Assembly (NCBI GenBank): GCA_004554245.1
Contig: SFND01000002.1
Span: 1-64,000, forward strand
DNA: 64,000 nucleotides
Direction: 5' to 3'
Source: Oribacterium sp.
GTDB taxonomy: Bacteria > Bacillota_A > Clostridia > Lachnospirales > Lachnospiraceae
The translations under genes were made by a program, and so were the position numbers. Below, piece by piece: positions 57,210-64,000 of the stretch. The notes beneath the pieces were generated by a model, which made no database searches, was not told the origin of the DNA, and worked only from the letters and a program-made list of their open reading frames with translations. Positions within the stretch are counted from its first letter, which is position 1. Every line of letters starts with the position of its first letter.

Positions 57210-58916
57210 GTGGGTGATCAGATAGATGCTTTACAGCTGAAAAATGCATTTCTGGCTGGCGCGAACAACTTAAACGCGAAGAAGGAGTGGATCAATGAGT
57301 TAAACGTGTTCCCTGTACCGGATGGCGATACAGGTACGAACATGACCATGACCATCATGTCAGCCGCACGAGAGGTCGCCGCGATCAGTGCACCGACCCT
57401 GGAGAATGTCGCGAAGGCGATGGCCAGCGGCTCTCTTCGTGGCGCACGCGGAAACTCCGGTGTCATCCTGAGCCAGCTGATTCGTGGCTTTACGAAGGAG
57501 ATTCGTGAGCATGCGGATGAGGCAGGAATCGATAACCTGATCATGGCACGTGCCTTCAGCCGTGCCGTGGAGACGGCGTACAAGGCGGTCATGAAGCCGA
57601 AGGAGGGTACGATTCTGACGGTGGCGAAGGGCATGGCCGATCGCATCACCGAGCTTTCAGTGACCGATGAGGATCTCATCACGCTGCTGGAGAAGGTCGT
57701 CGCGTACGGTGACGAGGTGCTCGCGAAGACCCCGGAGATGCTTCCGGTACTGAAGGAGGCGGGTGTCGTCGATTCCGGCGGACAGGGCCTCATGACGGTT
57801 GTGAAGGGTGCCCTGGCTTCGCTCAAGGGAGAAGAGGTCGTCCTCGATCTCGGCGATCAGGGCGCGGCGAAGGCCGAGGCTCCGGTGGAGCGGAAGTCCC
57901 GTGGCGAGATCTCAACGGCGGACATCAAGTTCGGTTACTGCACCGAGTTCATGGTGAACGGTGATCATGAGTTCACGGATGAGGAGGTCGACAGCCTGCG
58001 TGCGTGGCTCGGCGGGGTCGGTGACTCCATCGTCTGCTTCTCGGATGAGAACATCATCAAGGTACATGTCCATACGAATCACCCAGGCAATGCCTTCGAG
58101 AAGGGCCTCAGCATGGGTTATCTCTCGAAGATGAAGGTCGATAATATGCGCCTCGAGCATCATGAGGTGCTCATCGAGGATGCCTCGAGGATCGCAGAGG
58201 AGAAGAAGGAAGAAGCTGCGTCTGCAGCGGCACCGGAGAAGCCGGAAGAGCCTGCGAAGGAGTACGGATTCATCTCGGTATCGGCCGGTGATGGACTCAC
58301 GGAAATCTTCCGCGGTATCGGCGTCGATTATGTCATCGAGGGCGGTCAGACGATGAATCCGTCCACCGAGGACATCTTAAACGCCTGCGATCAGGTCAAT
58401 GCAGAGACGATCTTCGTCCTTCCGAATAACAAGAACATCATCCTCGCAGCCAATCAGGCGAAGGATATCATCGAGGATAAGACCATCATCGTCGTTCCGA
58501 CGAAGACGATCCCGCAGGGCATCACAGCGATGATCAGCTTCAGCCCGGATATGAATCCAGAGGAGAACCTCGAGGCGATGAAGGATGCGTCCCAGTGCGT
58601 ACGCACCGGTGAGATCACCTATGCGGTCCGCAACACCACCATCGACGGCCATGCCATCGAGAAGGATGACATCATGGCCCTGGGCGATGACGGTCTGCTG
58701 GCCGTCGCGAAGGAGAAGGACCAGGCGGTTCTGGAGGCGCTCAAGGCGATGGTAAACGACGAATCTGAGATCATCACCATCTACTATGGTCAGGATATCC
58801 CGGAGGAGGAAGCGGAGGCAGTGGCTGCGCGTATCCGTAAGGCGTACCCGCAGGTCGAGACCGAGCTTCAGTACGGCGGACAGCCGATCTACTACTATTT
58901 CCTGTCGGTAGAGTAA
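57210..58916 (+). CDS. fakA: Fatty acid kinase FakA (DAK2/YloV-like)
   Basis: A 568-residue protein. The N-terminal DAK2 ATP-binding domain includes NVFPVPDGDTGTNMTMTIMSA (metal-binding Asp residues), GARGNSGVILSQLIRGF and DSGGQGLMTVVKG. A central linker and a DegV-like C-terminal region follow. In staphylococci FakA phosphorylates fatty acids bound to FakB; no fakB is in the window. It starts at GTG 57210 after AAGGAGG. Confidence 0.9.
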   Translation: MGDQIDALQLKNAFLAGANNLNAKKEWINELNVFPVPDGDTGTNMTMTIMSAAREVAAISAPTLENVAKAMASGSLRGARGNSGVILSQLIRGFTKEIREHADEAGIDNLIMARAFSRAVETAYKAVMKPKEGTILTVAKGMADRITELSVTDEDLITLLEKVVAYGDEVLAKTPEMLPVLKEAGVVDSGGQGLMTVVKGALASLKGEEVVLDLGDQGAAKAEAPVERKSRGEISTADIKFGYCTEFMVNGDHEFTDEEVDSLRAWLGGVGDSIVCFSDENIIKVHVHTNHPGNAFEKGLSMGYLSKMKVDNMRLEHHEVLIEDASRIAEEKKEEAASAAAPEKPEEPAKEYGFISVSAGDGLTEIFRGIGVDYVIEGGQTMNPSTEDILNACDQVNAETIFVLPNNKNIILAANQAKDIIEDKTIIVVPTKTIPQGITAMISFSPDMNPEENLEAMKDASQCVRTGEITYAVRNTTIDGHAIEKDDIMALGDDGLLAVAKEKDQAVLEALKAMVNDESEIITIYYGQDIPEEEAEAVAARIRKAYPQVETELQYGGQPIYYYFLSVE

Positions 58917-58932
58917 TCGTAGGAACGAAACG

Positions 58933-58962
58933 GAGCTCCTGAGGAAACTCAGGGGCTCTTTT
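58933..58962 (+). terminator. Intrinsic terminator after fakA
   Basis: GAGCTCCTGAG and CTCAGGGGCTC pair (one mismatch) around a GAAA tetraloop, followed by TTTT. Confidence 0.85.
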
Positions 58963-58972
58963 ATATAGAAAC

Positions 58973-61009
58973 ATGGAACTTACAGAACTGAAGGGCATCG
59001 GCCCGAAAACAGAAAAGCTGTTTCAGAAGCTGGGGATTCGGACCGTGGAGGACCTCGTCTACTACTTCCCGCACACCTATCTGAGCTTCCCGAAGACGCA
59101 GGTGGTGGGGAGTCTCGTCGATGGCGAACAGCAGGCGGTCATGGGCATGCTCGAGAAGGATGCGACGGTGGTGCATCTCCACGGTCTCCTCATGACGACG
59201 GCCTATGTCCGGGATCTCTCGGGAAAGCTGCGTCTCTGCTGGTTCAATGCCGCCTTTCTGAAGAGTACACTGCGGGCCGGTACGGTTCTGGTCTTCCTCG
59301 GGAAGGTCACGAGCTTCAAGGGACAGAAAACGATGCAGCAGCCCCGGATCTTCCGACCGGAGGAATACGAAGCGAAGCCGGGCACCCTGGAGCCGGTCTA
59401 TGGGCAGACGAAGGGGCTCTCGAATACGGCGATTCTGAAGGCGGTGCGGCAGGCGATGGACGTGTCGGTGTTCCGTCCGGATTTCGTCCCGGAGAGCATA
59501 CGCTATAACCGGACCCTGATGGATATGCGGACGGCGGTCCGGGCAATGCATTTTCCGGAGAGCGTGACGCAGTTCGAAGCGGCCCGAAAACGCCTTGCGT
59601 TTAACGAGCTGTTCCTCTTTTCTCTGGCGCTGGCGGAGAAGAAGGCGCATCACGCAGCGGAACGCTCGCGCTTCGTGATCGAGGCGCATCCGGAGGTAGC
59701 GGCGCTGGTAGAGAAGCTGCCGTTTCAGCTCACCGAAGGGCAGAAGGCGGCCGTGCAGGACATCACGGCGGATCTCCGGTCTGGCTTCGTGATGAACCGC
59801 CTCGTGCAGGGAGATGTCGGCTCCGGAAAGACCATCGTCGCCTTTCTCGCGATGCTGGAGACGGCGCTCAGCGGCTACCAGGCGGCACTGATGGCGCCGA
59901 CGGAGATTCTCGCGGAGCAGCATTTTGCGAAGATGAAGGCGATGATCGAGGAGCATGCGCTCGCGCTTCGACCGGTGCTCGTGACCGGTTCGATGACGGC
60001 GAAGGAGCGGAAAACGCTCTATACACGCATTGCCACCCACGATGCGGATCTCATCATCGGCACCCATGCCCTGTTCCAGGAGAAGGTCGTCTATGACCAG
60101 CTCGCACTCGTGATCACGGATGAGCAGCACCGCTTCGGCGTGAATCAGCGGCAGGAGCTGTCAGAAAAGGGCCAGCGACCGCATACACTCGTGATGTCGG
60201 CGACCCCGATTCCGCGGACGCTCGCTATGCTCGTCTATGCGGATATGCAGGTGAGCCTGATCCGGGAGAAGCCGGCGGATCGTCTCCCGATCCGGAACGC
60301 GGTGGTCGATGAGAATTATCGAAAGAATGCGTATAAATTCATCTACGAGGAGATCCGGAAGGGACGTCAGGCCTACATCATCTGTCCGATGGTGGAGCCG
60401 AACGATATGCTCGATCTCGAGAATGTATCGGATTATGTGCAAAAGATCCGTAAAATTTTCCCAAAAGAAGTGAAGATCGGGAAACTCCATGGTAAGATGA
60501 AGCCGGCAGAAAAAGAAGACATCATGGCACGCTTTCTCGCGCACGAGATCGACCTCCTCGTGTCGACGACCGTCGTCGAGGTCGGGGTCGATGTGCCGAA
60601 TGCGACGGTGATGATGGTGGAGAATGCAGAGCGCTTCGGACTGGCGCAGCTTCATCAGCTGCGCGGACGAGTCGGACGCTCGGAGCATCAGAGCTTCTGC
60701 ATCTTCGTCGATACGCAGAACTCGGAGAAGTCGAAGCAGCGACTGCAGATCCTCGCCCACTCAAACGACGGCTTCGACATCGCAGAGCAGGATCTCCGGC
60801 TTCGGGGACCGGGTGACATCTTCGGTGTCCGTCAGTCGGGTGCCCTGGATTTCGCCATCGCAGACATCTATGAGGATGGCGCGCTCCTCCGGGAAGCTTC
60901 GGAGGATGCAGCCTTCGTACTGAAGACGGATGCGGAGCTTACGCTTCCGGAGCATGGGGAGCTGAAAAGAGCGCTTGATCGCTTCCTCGCGAAGAGCTGT
61001 ACACTATGA
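58973..61009 (+). CDS. recG: ATP-dependent DNA helicase RecG
   Basis: A 678-residue branch-migration helicase acting at stalled forks. The wedge domain starts ELKGIGPKTEKLFQKLGI. Walker A is GDVGSGKT, the DEQH box is ITDEQHRFGVNQR, and motif III is VMSATPIPRT. STTVVEVGVDVPNATVM and QLHQLRGRVGRSEHQS complete the SF2 motifs. The site before ATG 58973 is weak, and the gene follows the fakA terminator closely. Confidence 0.96.
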   Translation: MELTELKGIGPKTEKLFQKLGIRTVEDLVYYFPHTYLSFPKTQVVGSLVDGEQQAVMGMLEKDATVVHLHGLLMTTAYVRDLSGKLRLCWFNAAFLKSTLRAGTVLVFLGKVTSFKGQKTMQQPRIFRPEEYEAKPGTLEPVYGQTKGLSNTAILKAVRQAMDVSVFRPDFVPESIRYNRTLMDMRTAVRAMHFPESVTQFEAARKRLAFNELFLFSLALAEKKAHHAAERSRFVIEAHPEVAALVEKLPFQLTEGQKAAVQDITADLRSGFVMNRLVQGDVGSGKTIVAFLAMLETALSGYQAALMAPTEILAEQHFAKMKAMIEEHALALRPVLVTGSMTAKERKTLYTRIATHDADLIIGTHALFQEKVVYDQLALVITDEQHRFGVNQRQELSEKGQRPHTLVMSATPIPRTLAMLVYADMQVSLIREKPADRLPIRNAVVDENYRKNAYKFIYEEIRKGRQAYIICPMVEPNDMLDLENVSDYVQKIRKIFPKEVKIGKLHGKMKPAEKEDIMARFLAHEIDLLVSTTVVEVGVDVPNATVMMVENAERFGLAQLHQLRGRVGRSEHQSFCIFVDTQNSEKSKQRLQILAHSNDGFDIAEQDLRLRGPGDIFGVRQSGALDFAIADIYEDGALLREASEDAAFVLKTDAELTLPEHGELKRALDRFLAKSCTL

Positions 61010-61081
61010 GATTCCCGCGTCTGTCAGGCGCAGAATGACGGACTCGAGCAGATGACAGAGATCAGACGGTGGCATCAGCCT

Positions 61082-61110
61082 TTGACAGGGATGCCGATGC
61101 ATCCTTATAT
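61082..61110 (+). promoter_or_regulatory. Promoter of rsmD
   Basis: TTGACA (61082-61087) is followed 17-18 bp later by TTATAT/TATATT, 38 bp before ATG 61149. Confidence 0.55.
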
Positions 61111-61148
61111 TAAGAAGAAAACTGAAGTGTTATAGAAAGAGAGCAGAG

Positions 61149-61706
61149 ATGAGAGTAATTGCAGGAACCGCACGGAGCCTTCAGCTGAAGACCGTAGATT
61201 CGATGGATACACGTCCGACCCAGGACCGTATCAAGGAAACCCTTTTTAATATTTTACAGTTCGAGGTCCAGGGTATCGACTTCCTCGATCTCTTCGCAGG
61301 CTCCGGCGGCATCGGCATCGAGGCGATCTCCCGTGGTGCCCGTCGTGCGGTCTTCGTCGATAATGCACCGAAGTCGATCCGCTGCATCGAGGAGAACCTC
61401 ACGCACTGTAAGTTCACCGAGGAGGGTGTGGTGATCGCCTCCGACTATATGTCGGCGCTGAACCGCCTCCGGAACGCAGGCTACCACTTCAGCGTGGTCT
61501 TCATGGACCCGCCATATAATCACGGCTTCGAGCGGAAGGCGATGGACATCCTCCACGATATGGATTATGTCGATGAGCATACGCTGTTCATCATCGAGGC
61601 GGATCTCAACGATGATCTGACGGATGACATCGAGGCACTCGGCTACACGCTCGTACGTGAAAAGCTGTATAAGACGAACAAGCACGTTTTCTTCCGTAAA
61701 AAGTAA
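61149..61706 (+). CDS. rsmD: 16S rRNA (guanine-N2)-methyltransferase RsmD
   Basis: A 185-residue methyltransferase. RVIAGTARSLQLKT and TRPTQDRIKETLFNIL start the family. LDLFAGSGGIGIEAISRGA is the SAM motif and FMDPPYNHG is the catalytic DPPY motif. It modifies G966 of 16S rRNA (E. coli numbering). It is followed by coaD, a standard bacterial pair. Confidence 0.95.
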   Translation: MRVIAGTARSLQLKTVDSMDTRPTQDRIKETLFNILQFEVQGIDFLDLFAGSGGIGIEAISRGARRAVFVDNAPKSIRCIEENLTHCKFTEEGVVIASDYMSALNRLRNAGYHFSVVFMDPPYNHGFERKAMDILHDMDYVDEHTLFIIEADLNDDLTDDIEALGYTLVREKLYKTNKHVFFRKK

Positions 61707-61779
61707 GAAAAACTTCGGAAGATCGGACTTGTCAAGCGACGAAAAAGGCATAAGATAATACCCTGGAGAGAAGAACAGT

Positions 61780-62280
61780 ATGAAAATCGGAATCTATCCT
61801 GGATCCTTTGATCCGGTGACTTTCGGTCATCTTGACATCATCGAGCGCGGCGCGAAAATCGTCGATAAGCTCATCGTAGGCGTGCTTACAAACAACGCGA
61901 AAACGCCGTTGTTTTCAAGTGAAGAACGTGTTAGAATGATTAATAATTTGACGAAACATCTCGACAATGTCGAGGCGAAGGCCTTCGATGGCCTGACGGT
62001 CGACTTCGCACATGCGGAGGGCGCTACCGTGATCGTCAGAGGACTCCGTGCCGTGACGGATTTCGAGTACGAGCTTCAGCTCGCACAGACGAATAAGGTC
62101 ATCGCGCCGGATATCGATACGATCTTTCTAACAACAAATCTGAAGTATTCCTATCTCAGCTCCAGCACCGTAAAGGAAATCGCAAGCTTCGGCGGCGATA
62201 TCCATGAATTCGTGTCACCTGAGATACAGGATAGAATGAAGGGAAAATTTAAGGCGGTTAAGAAACATGAGCAGAATTGA
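61780..62280 (+). CDS. coaD: Phosphopantetheine adenylyltransferase
   Basis: A 166-residue enzyme for the penultimate step of CoA synthesis. YPGSFDPVTFGHLDIIERGAKI holds the nucleotidyltransferase (T/H)xGH motif. RGLRAVTDFEYELQLAQTNK and YLSSSTVKEIASFGGDI follow. GGAGAG precedes ATG 61780. Its product supports the pantetheine donor used by AcpS at 46430. It overlaps the next gene by 14 bp. Confidence 0.96.
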   Translation: MKIGIYPGSFDPVTFGHLDIIERGAKIVDKLIVGVLTNNAKTPLFSSEERVRMINNLTKHLDNVEAKAFDGLTVDFAHAEGATVIVRGLRAVTDFEYELQLAQTNKVIAPDIDTIFLTTNLKYSYLSSSTVKEIASFGGDIHEFVSPEIQDRMKGKFKAVKKHEQN

Positions 62281-62890
62281 GCAGTTAATCGGTGAGATTG
62301 AGGAGTACATTGACAGCTGTAAGTATCAGCCACTGTCGAATTCGAAGATCCTCGTAAATAAAGAGGAGATGGAGGAACTTCTGGTCGAGCTTCGCCTCCG
62401 TGTTCCGGATGAGATCAAGAAGTACCAGAAGATCATTTCCCAGCAGGATGCGATCCTTGCAGATGCGAAGAATCAGGCAGAGAGCATGATTCAGGATGCA
62501 AAGCAGCAGACCGAGGAGATGGTATCTGAGAACGAGATCATGCAGCAGGCCTACACGAAGGCAAACGAGCTCGTACAGCAGGCACAGGCGCAGGCAGATC
62601 AGATCCTCGCAAATGCGACCGCTGAGTCCAACAACATGAAGCTGAACGCCATCCAGTACACAGACTCCATCCTCGCCTCCATCGAGACCCTGATGAGCCA
62701 CTCGATGGTCGAGCAGCAGTCGAGATACCAGGCGCTCATGGAAAACATGCAGCAGACCTACGATGTCGTCGTCAGCAATCGTCGTGAGCTGAACACGGCA
62801 GTTTATCAGCCGGAGCCACAGCAGGAGACCGCGGAGCAGCAGCCGGCAGCGTCGGCGCCAGCGGCATCTGCGCAGGATGATGCACAGTAA
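62267..62890 (+). CDS. Coiled-coil protein of unknown function (DivIVA-like architecture)
   Basis: A 207-residue protein. Residues 1-55 form a short globular part (IGEIEEYIDSCKYQPLSNSKILVN). Residues about 55-165 are a long Gln/Ala/Glu coiled coil. The tail is Gln/Pro/Ala-rich and disordered. I do not recognise a catalytic motif. Proteins of this shape follow coaD in many Lachnospiraceae-type genomes and are sometimes named ATPase or DivIVA-like without evidence. It is probably a structural or cell-division-related scaffold. Confidence 0.65.
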   Translation: MSRIEQLIGEIEEYIDSCKYQPLSNSKILVNKEEMEELLVELRLRVPDEIKKYQKIISQQDAILADAKNQAESMIQDAKQQTEEMVSENEIMQQAYTKANELVQQAQAQADQILANATAESNNMKLNAIQYTDSILASIETLMSHSMVEQQSRYQALMENMQQTYDVVVSNRRELNTAVYQPEPQQETAEQQPAASAPAASAQDDAQ

Positions 62891-62904
62891 GTGATGTGAT
62901 GCAC

Positions 62905-62935
62905 AGGTCGTGGAGTGAACACTCCACGACCTTTT
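62905..62935 (+). terminator. Intrinsic terminator after the coaD operon
   Basis: AGGTCGTGGAGTG and CACTCCACGACCT are perfect 13-bp complements with a 2-base centre, followed by TTTT. Confidence 0.92.
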
Positions 62936-63000
62936 CCGTACGGATGAGATGGAGTCATCGTTCAGGCAGCCGGGACCCGAAAAAAGTTTCAAATTAATGC

Positions 63001-63029
63001 TTGACACTCACCCGTCTGTCTGATATTAT
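63001..63029 (+). promoter_or_regulatory. Consensus-type promoter of tRNA-Pro
   Basis: TTGACA (63001-63006), 17 bp, TATTAT (63024-63029), about 48 bp before the mature tRNA. Confidence 0.85.
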
Positions 63030-63077
63030 CTTACCTGTTGCTGAGGCAGACACAACACAGCAACGAAAACAACTTAT

Positions 63078-63151
63078 CGATGCGTGGCTCAGCTTGGTAG
63101 AGCGCTGCGTTCGGGACGCAGAGGTCGCTGGTTCGAATCCAGTCGCATCGA
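63078..63151 (+). tRNA. tRNA-Pro (anticodon CGG)
   Basis: A complete 74-nt cloverleaf: acceptor arms CGATGCG and CGCATCG with discriminator A, D-arm GGCTCAGCTTGGTAGAGC, anticodon stem-loop CTGCG-TTCGGGA-CGCAG (anticodon CGG, reads CCG), and T-arm CTGGTTCGAATCCAG. The 3-prime CCA is not encoded. A CCG-reading proline tRNA fits the GC-rich codon use of this genome. Confidence 0.97.
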
Positions 63152-63167
63152 CTACCCTTGGGACTGA

Positions 63168-63200
63168 CTCGTAAGCATGGCTTACGGGTTTTTCTTTTTG
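63168..63200 (+). terminator. Intrinsic terminator of tRNA-Pro
   Basis: CGTAAGC and GCTTACG pair around ATG, followed by GGTTTTTCTTTTT. Confidence 0.85.
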
Positions 63201-63230
63201 TGTAATCATACATACAGGACGGAATGTTCA

Positions 63231-63259
63231 TTGATTCAGCTCTCTGAAAATGATATTCT
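63231..63259 (+). promoter_or_regulatory. Promoter of dgt
   Basis: TTGATT (63231-63236), 17 bp, TATTCT (63254-63259), 44 bp before ATG 63304. Confidence 0.55.
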
Positions 63260-63303
63260 AAGAGCAAACAATCATTCGGCTGTTGCAACAGATCGGAGGC
63301 AAG

Positions 63304-64000
63304 ATGAGCTGTATCAGAGAAGAACTGGAAGCGCTGGAGCGGGAGACCCTGTCGCCGTATGCGGCACTCTCCTCGGAATCGCAGGGGAGAGACCGGGCGG
63401 AGGAGCCGGACGACATACGCCCGTGCTTCGAGCGTGATCGTGACCGTATCATCCACTGTAAGGCCTTCCGCCGCCTCAAGCATAAGACGCAGGTTTTCAT
63501 CGCACCGGAGGGAGACCACTACCGTACGCGTCTCACCCATACCCTGGAGGTCAGTCAGATCGCCCGGACCTTCGGTAAGGCACTCCGTCTCAACGAGGAC
63601 CTCATCGAGGCGATCGCCCTCGGCCATGATCTCGGCCATACCCCGTTCGGGCACAGCGGCGAGCATGTGCTGAACAGCCTCTGTCACGAGGGCTTCTCCC
63701 ATGTCGAGCAGAGCGTGCGCGTCGTCGAGGTGCTGGAAAAAAATGGCCAGGGCCTCAATCTCACGAAGGAGGTGCGCGACGGCATCCTGAACCACCGCAC
63801 CTCGGGTCATCCGAACACCCTCGAGGGTCAGGCGGTCCGCTTCGCGGATAAGATCGCCTACATCAACCACGACATCGACGACTCGATCCGCGCGGGCCTC
63901 ATCCGGGAGGAGGAGATCCCGTCGGAGATCAGCGACATCCTGGGGCACACGGTGAAGGAACGCTTAAGCGTCCTGATCCATGACGTGATCTATCAGTCGA
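63304..64000 (+). CDS. dgt: Deoxyguanosinetriphosphate triphosphohydrolase-like protein, 3-prime truncated by the window
   Basis: The frame from ATG 63304 (GGAGG just before it) stays open to the window end, giving 232 residues of the N-terminal part. FRRLKHKTQVFIAPEGDHYRTRLTHTLEVSQIART, then ALGHDLGHTPFGHSGE, is the HD-domain dGTPase signature (H...HD...D). VRDGILNHRTSG and FADKIAYINHDIDDSIRAG follow. It hydrolyses dNTPs to deoxynucleosides and triphosphate. In clostridia dgt often precedes dnaG and rpoD; those would lie beyond the window. Confidence 0.93.
   Translation, partial: MSCIREELEALERETLSPYAALSSESQGRDRAEEPDDIRPCFERDRDRIIHCKAFRRLKHKTQVFIAPEGDHYRTRLTHTLEVSQIARTFGKALRLNEDLIEAIALGHDLGHTPFGHSGEHVLNSLCHEGFSHVEQSVRVVEVLEKNGQGLNLTKEVRDGILNHRTSGHPNTLEGQAVRFADKIAYINHDIDDSIRAGLIREEEIPSEISDILGHTVKERLSVLIHDVIYQS

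Noticed and set aside
63031..63209. Open frames on the - strand across the tRNA, including the peptide DATGFEPATSASRTQRS
   Set aside because: This peptide is a well-known artefact of translating a tRNA antisense; the tRNA cloverleaf explains the sequence fully.

Overview
The window looks like a chromosomal segment of a GC-rich (high-50s percent by eye) anaerobic Firmicute of the class Clostridia, most likely Lachnospiraceae-like. The reasons are the strong AGGAGG ribosome sites, clostridial gene orders (rex-acpS-nnrD; yicC-gmk-rpoZ-rimO-pgsA; rpmB-asp23-fakA-recG-rsmD-coaD), a SufCBDSU iron-sulfur operon, a GerW sporulation protein, the NFACT protein RqcH and a Rex redox repressor. The genus assignment is inference. 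Almost all genes are on the + strand. Six run on the - strand: a YhcC-type radical SAM protein, a fructokinase, a cyclophilin, an M20 amidohydrolase and rqcH, plus nothing mobile.

Layout. 1-4.2 kb: a GlcNAc uptake and catabolism operon (ptsI end, nagB, nagA, PTS EIIA, nagE), in which the EIIA gene carries a frameshifting 29-bp tandem duplication. 4.3-8.6 kb: an orphan methyltransferase-like gene, a 40-bp tandem repeat, a NusG_II protein and an extracytoplasmic flavinylated FAD reductase lipoprotein. 8.8-20.6 kb: accessory metabolism (zinc-ribbon membrane protein, FliB-like protein, aspartate dehydrogenase-like and 2-hydroxyacid dehydrogenase-like enzymes, YhcC, MBL hydrolase, ClC channel, cytosine deaminase-like enzyme, a frameshifted NhaC transporter, a cytidylate-kinase-like protein, fructokinase). 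20.8-25.1 kb: cyclophilin, S1 protein, a rhodanese-TtcA fusion and a radical SAM activase. 25.4-30.4 kb: sufCBDSU. 30.7-44.2 kb: PBP1A, YigZ, TypA/BipA, dapA, dapB, purB, an M28 peptidase, GNAT, a small membrane protein and purA. 44.3-50.4 kb: M20 amidohydrolase, rex, acpS, nnrD, yebC, rqcH. 50.6-64 kb: core replication, translation and lipid genes, tRNA-Pro(CGG) and the start of dgt.

The genes work together in a few blocks. The nag/PTS block feeds GlcNAc into fructose-6-phosphate. The Suf block builds Fe-S clusters that several local radical SAM or Fe-S enzymes need (YhcC, AmrS/PflA-like, RimO, TtcA-like). dapA/dapB feed cell-wall synthesis by PBP1A. purA/purB both serve AMP synthesis.

The most unusual content is between the genes. 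There are seven copies of a paired-palindrome REP/BIME-like element whose two GGGGTCWGACCCC palindromes are spaced about 51 bp apart. One copy supplies the end and stop codon of fructokinase. There are also two roughly 220-bp nested-stem elements in opposite orientation (30416-30636 and 39503-39721) plus a solo end module (21657-21691). In these, differences between copies occur as paired changes that keep the stem intact. No transposase, phage, CRISPR or toxin-antitoxin system was seen. The nested-stem element is the best candidate for something undescribed.
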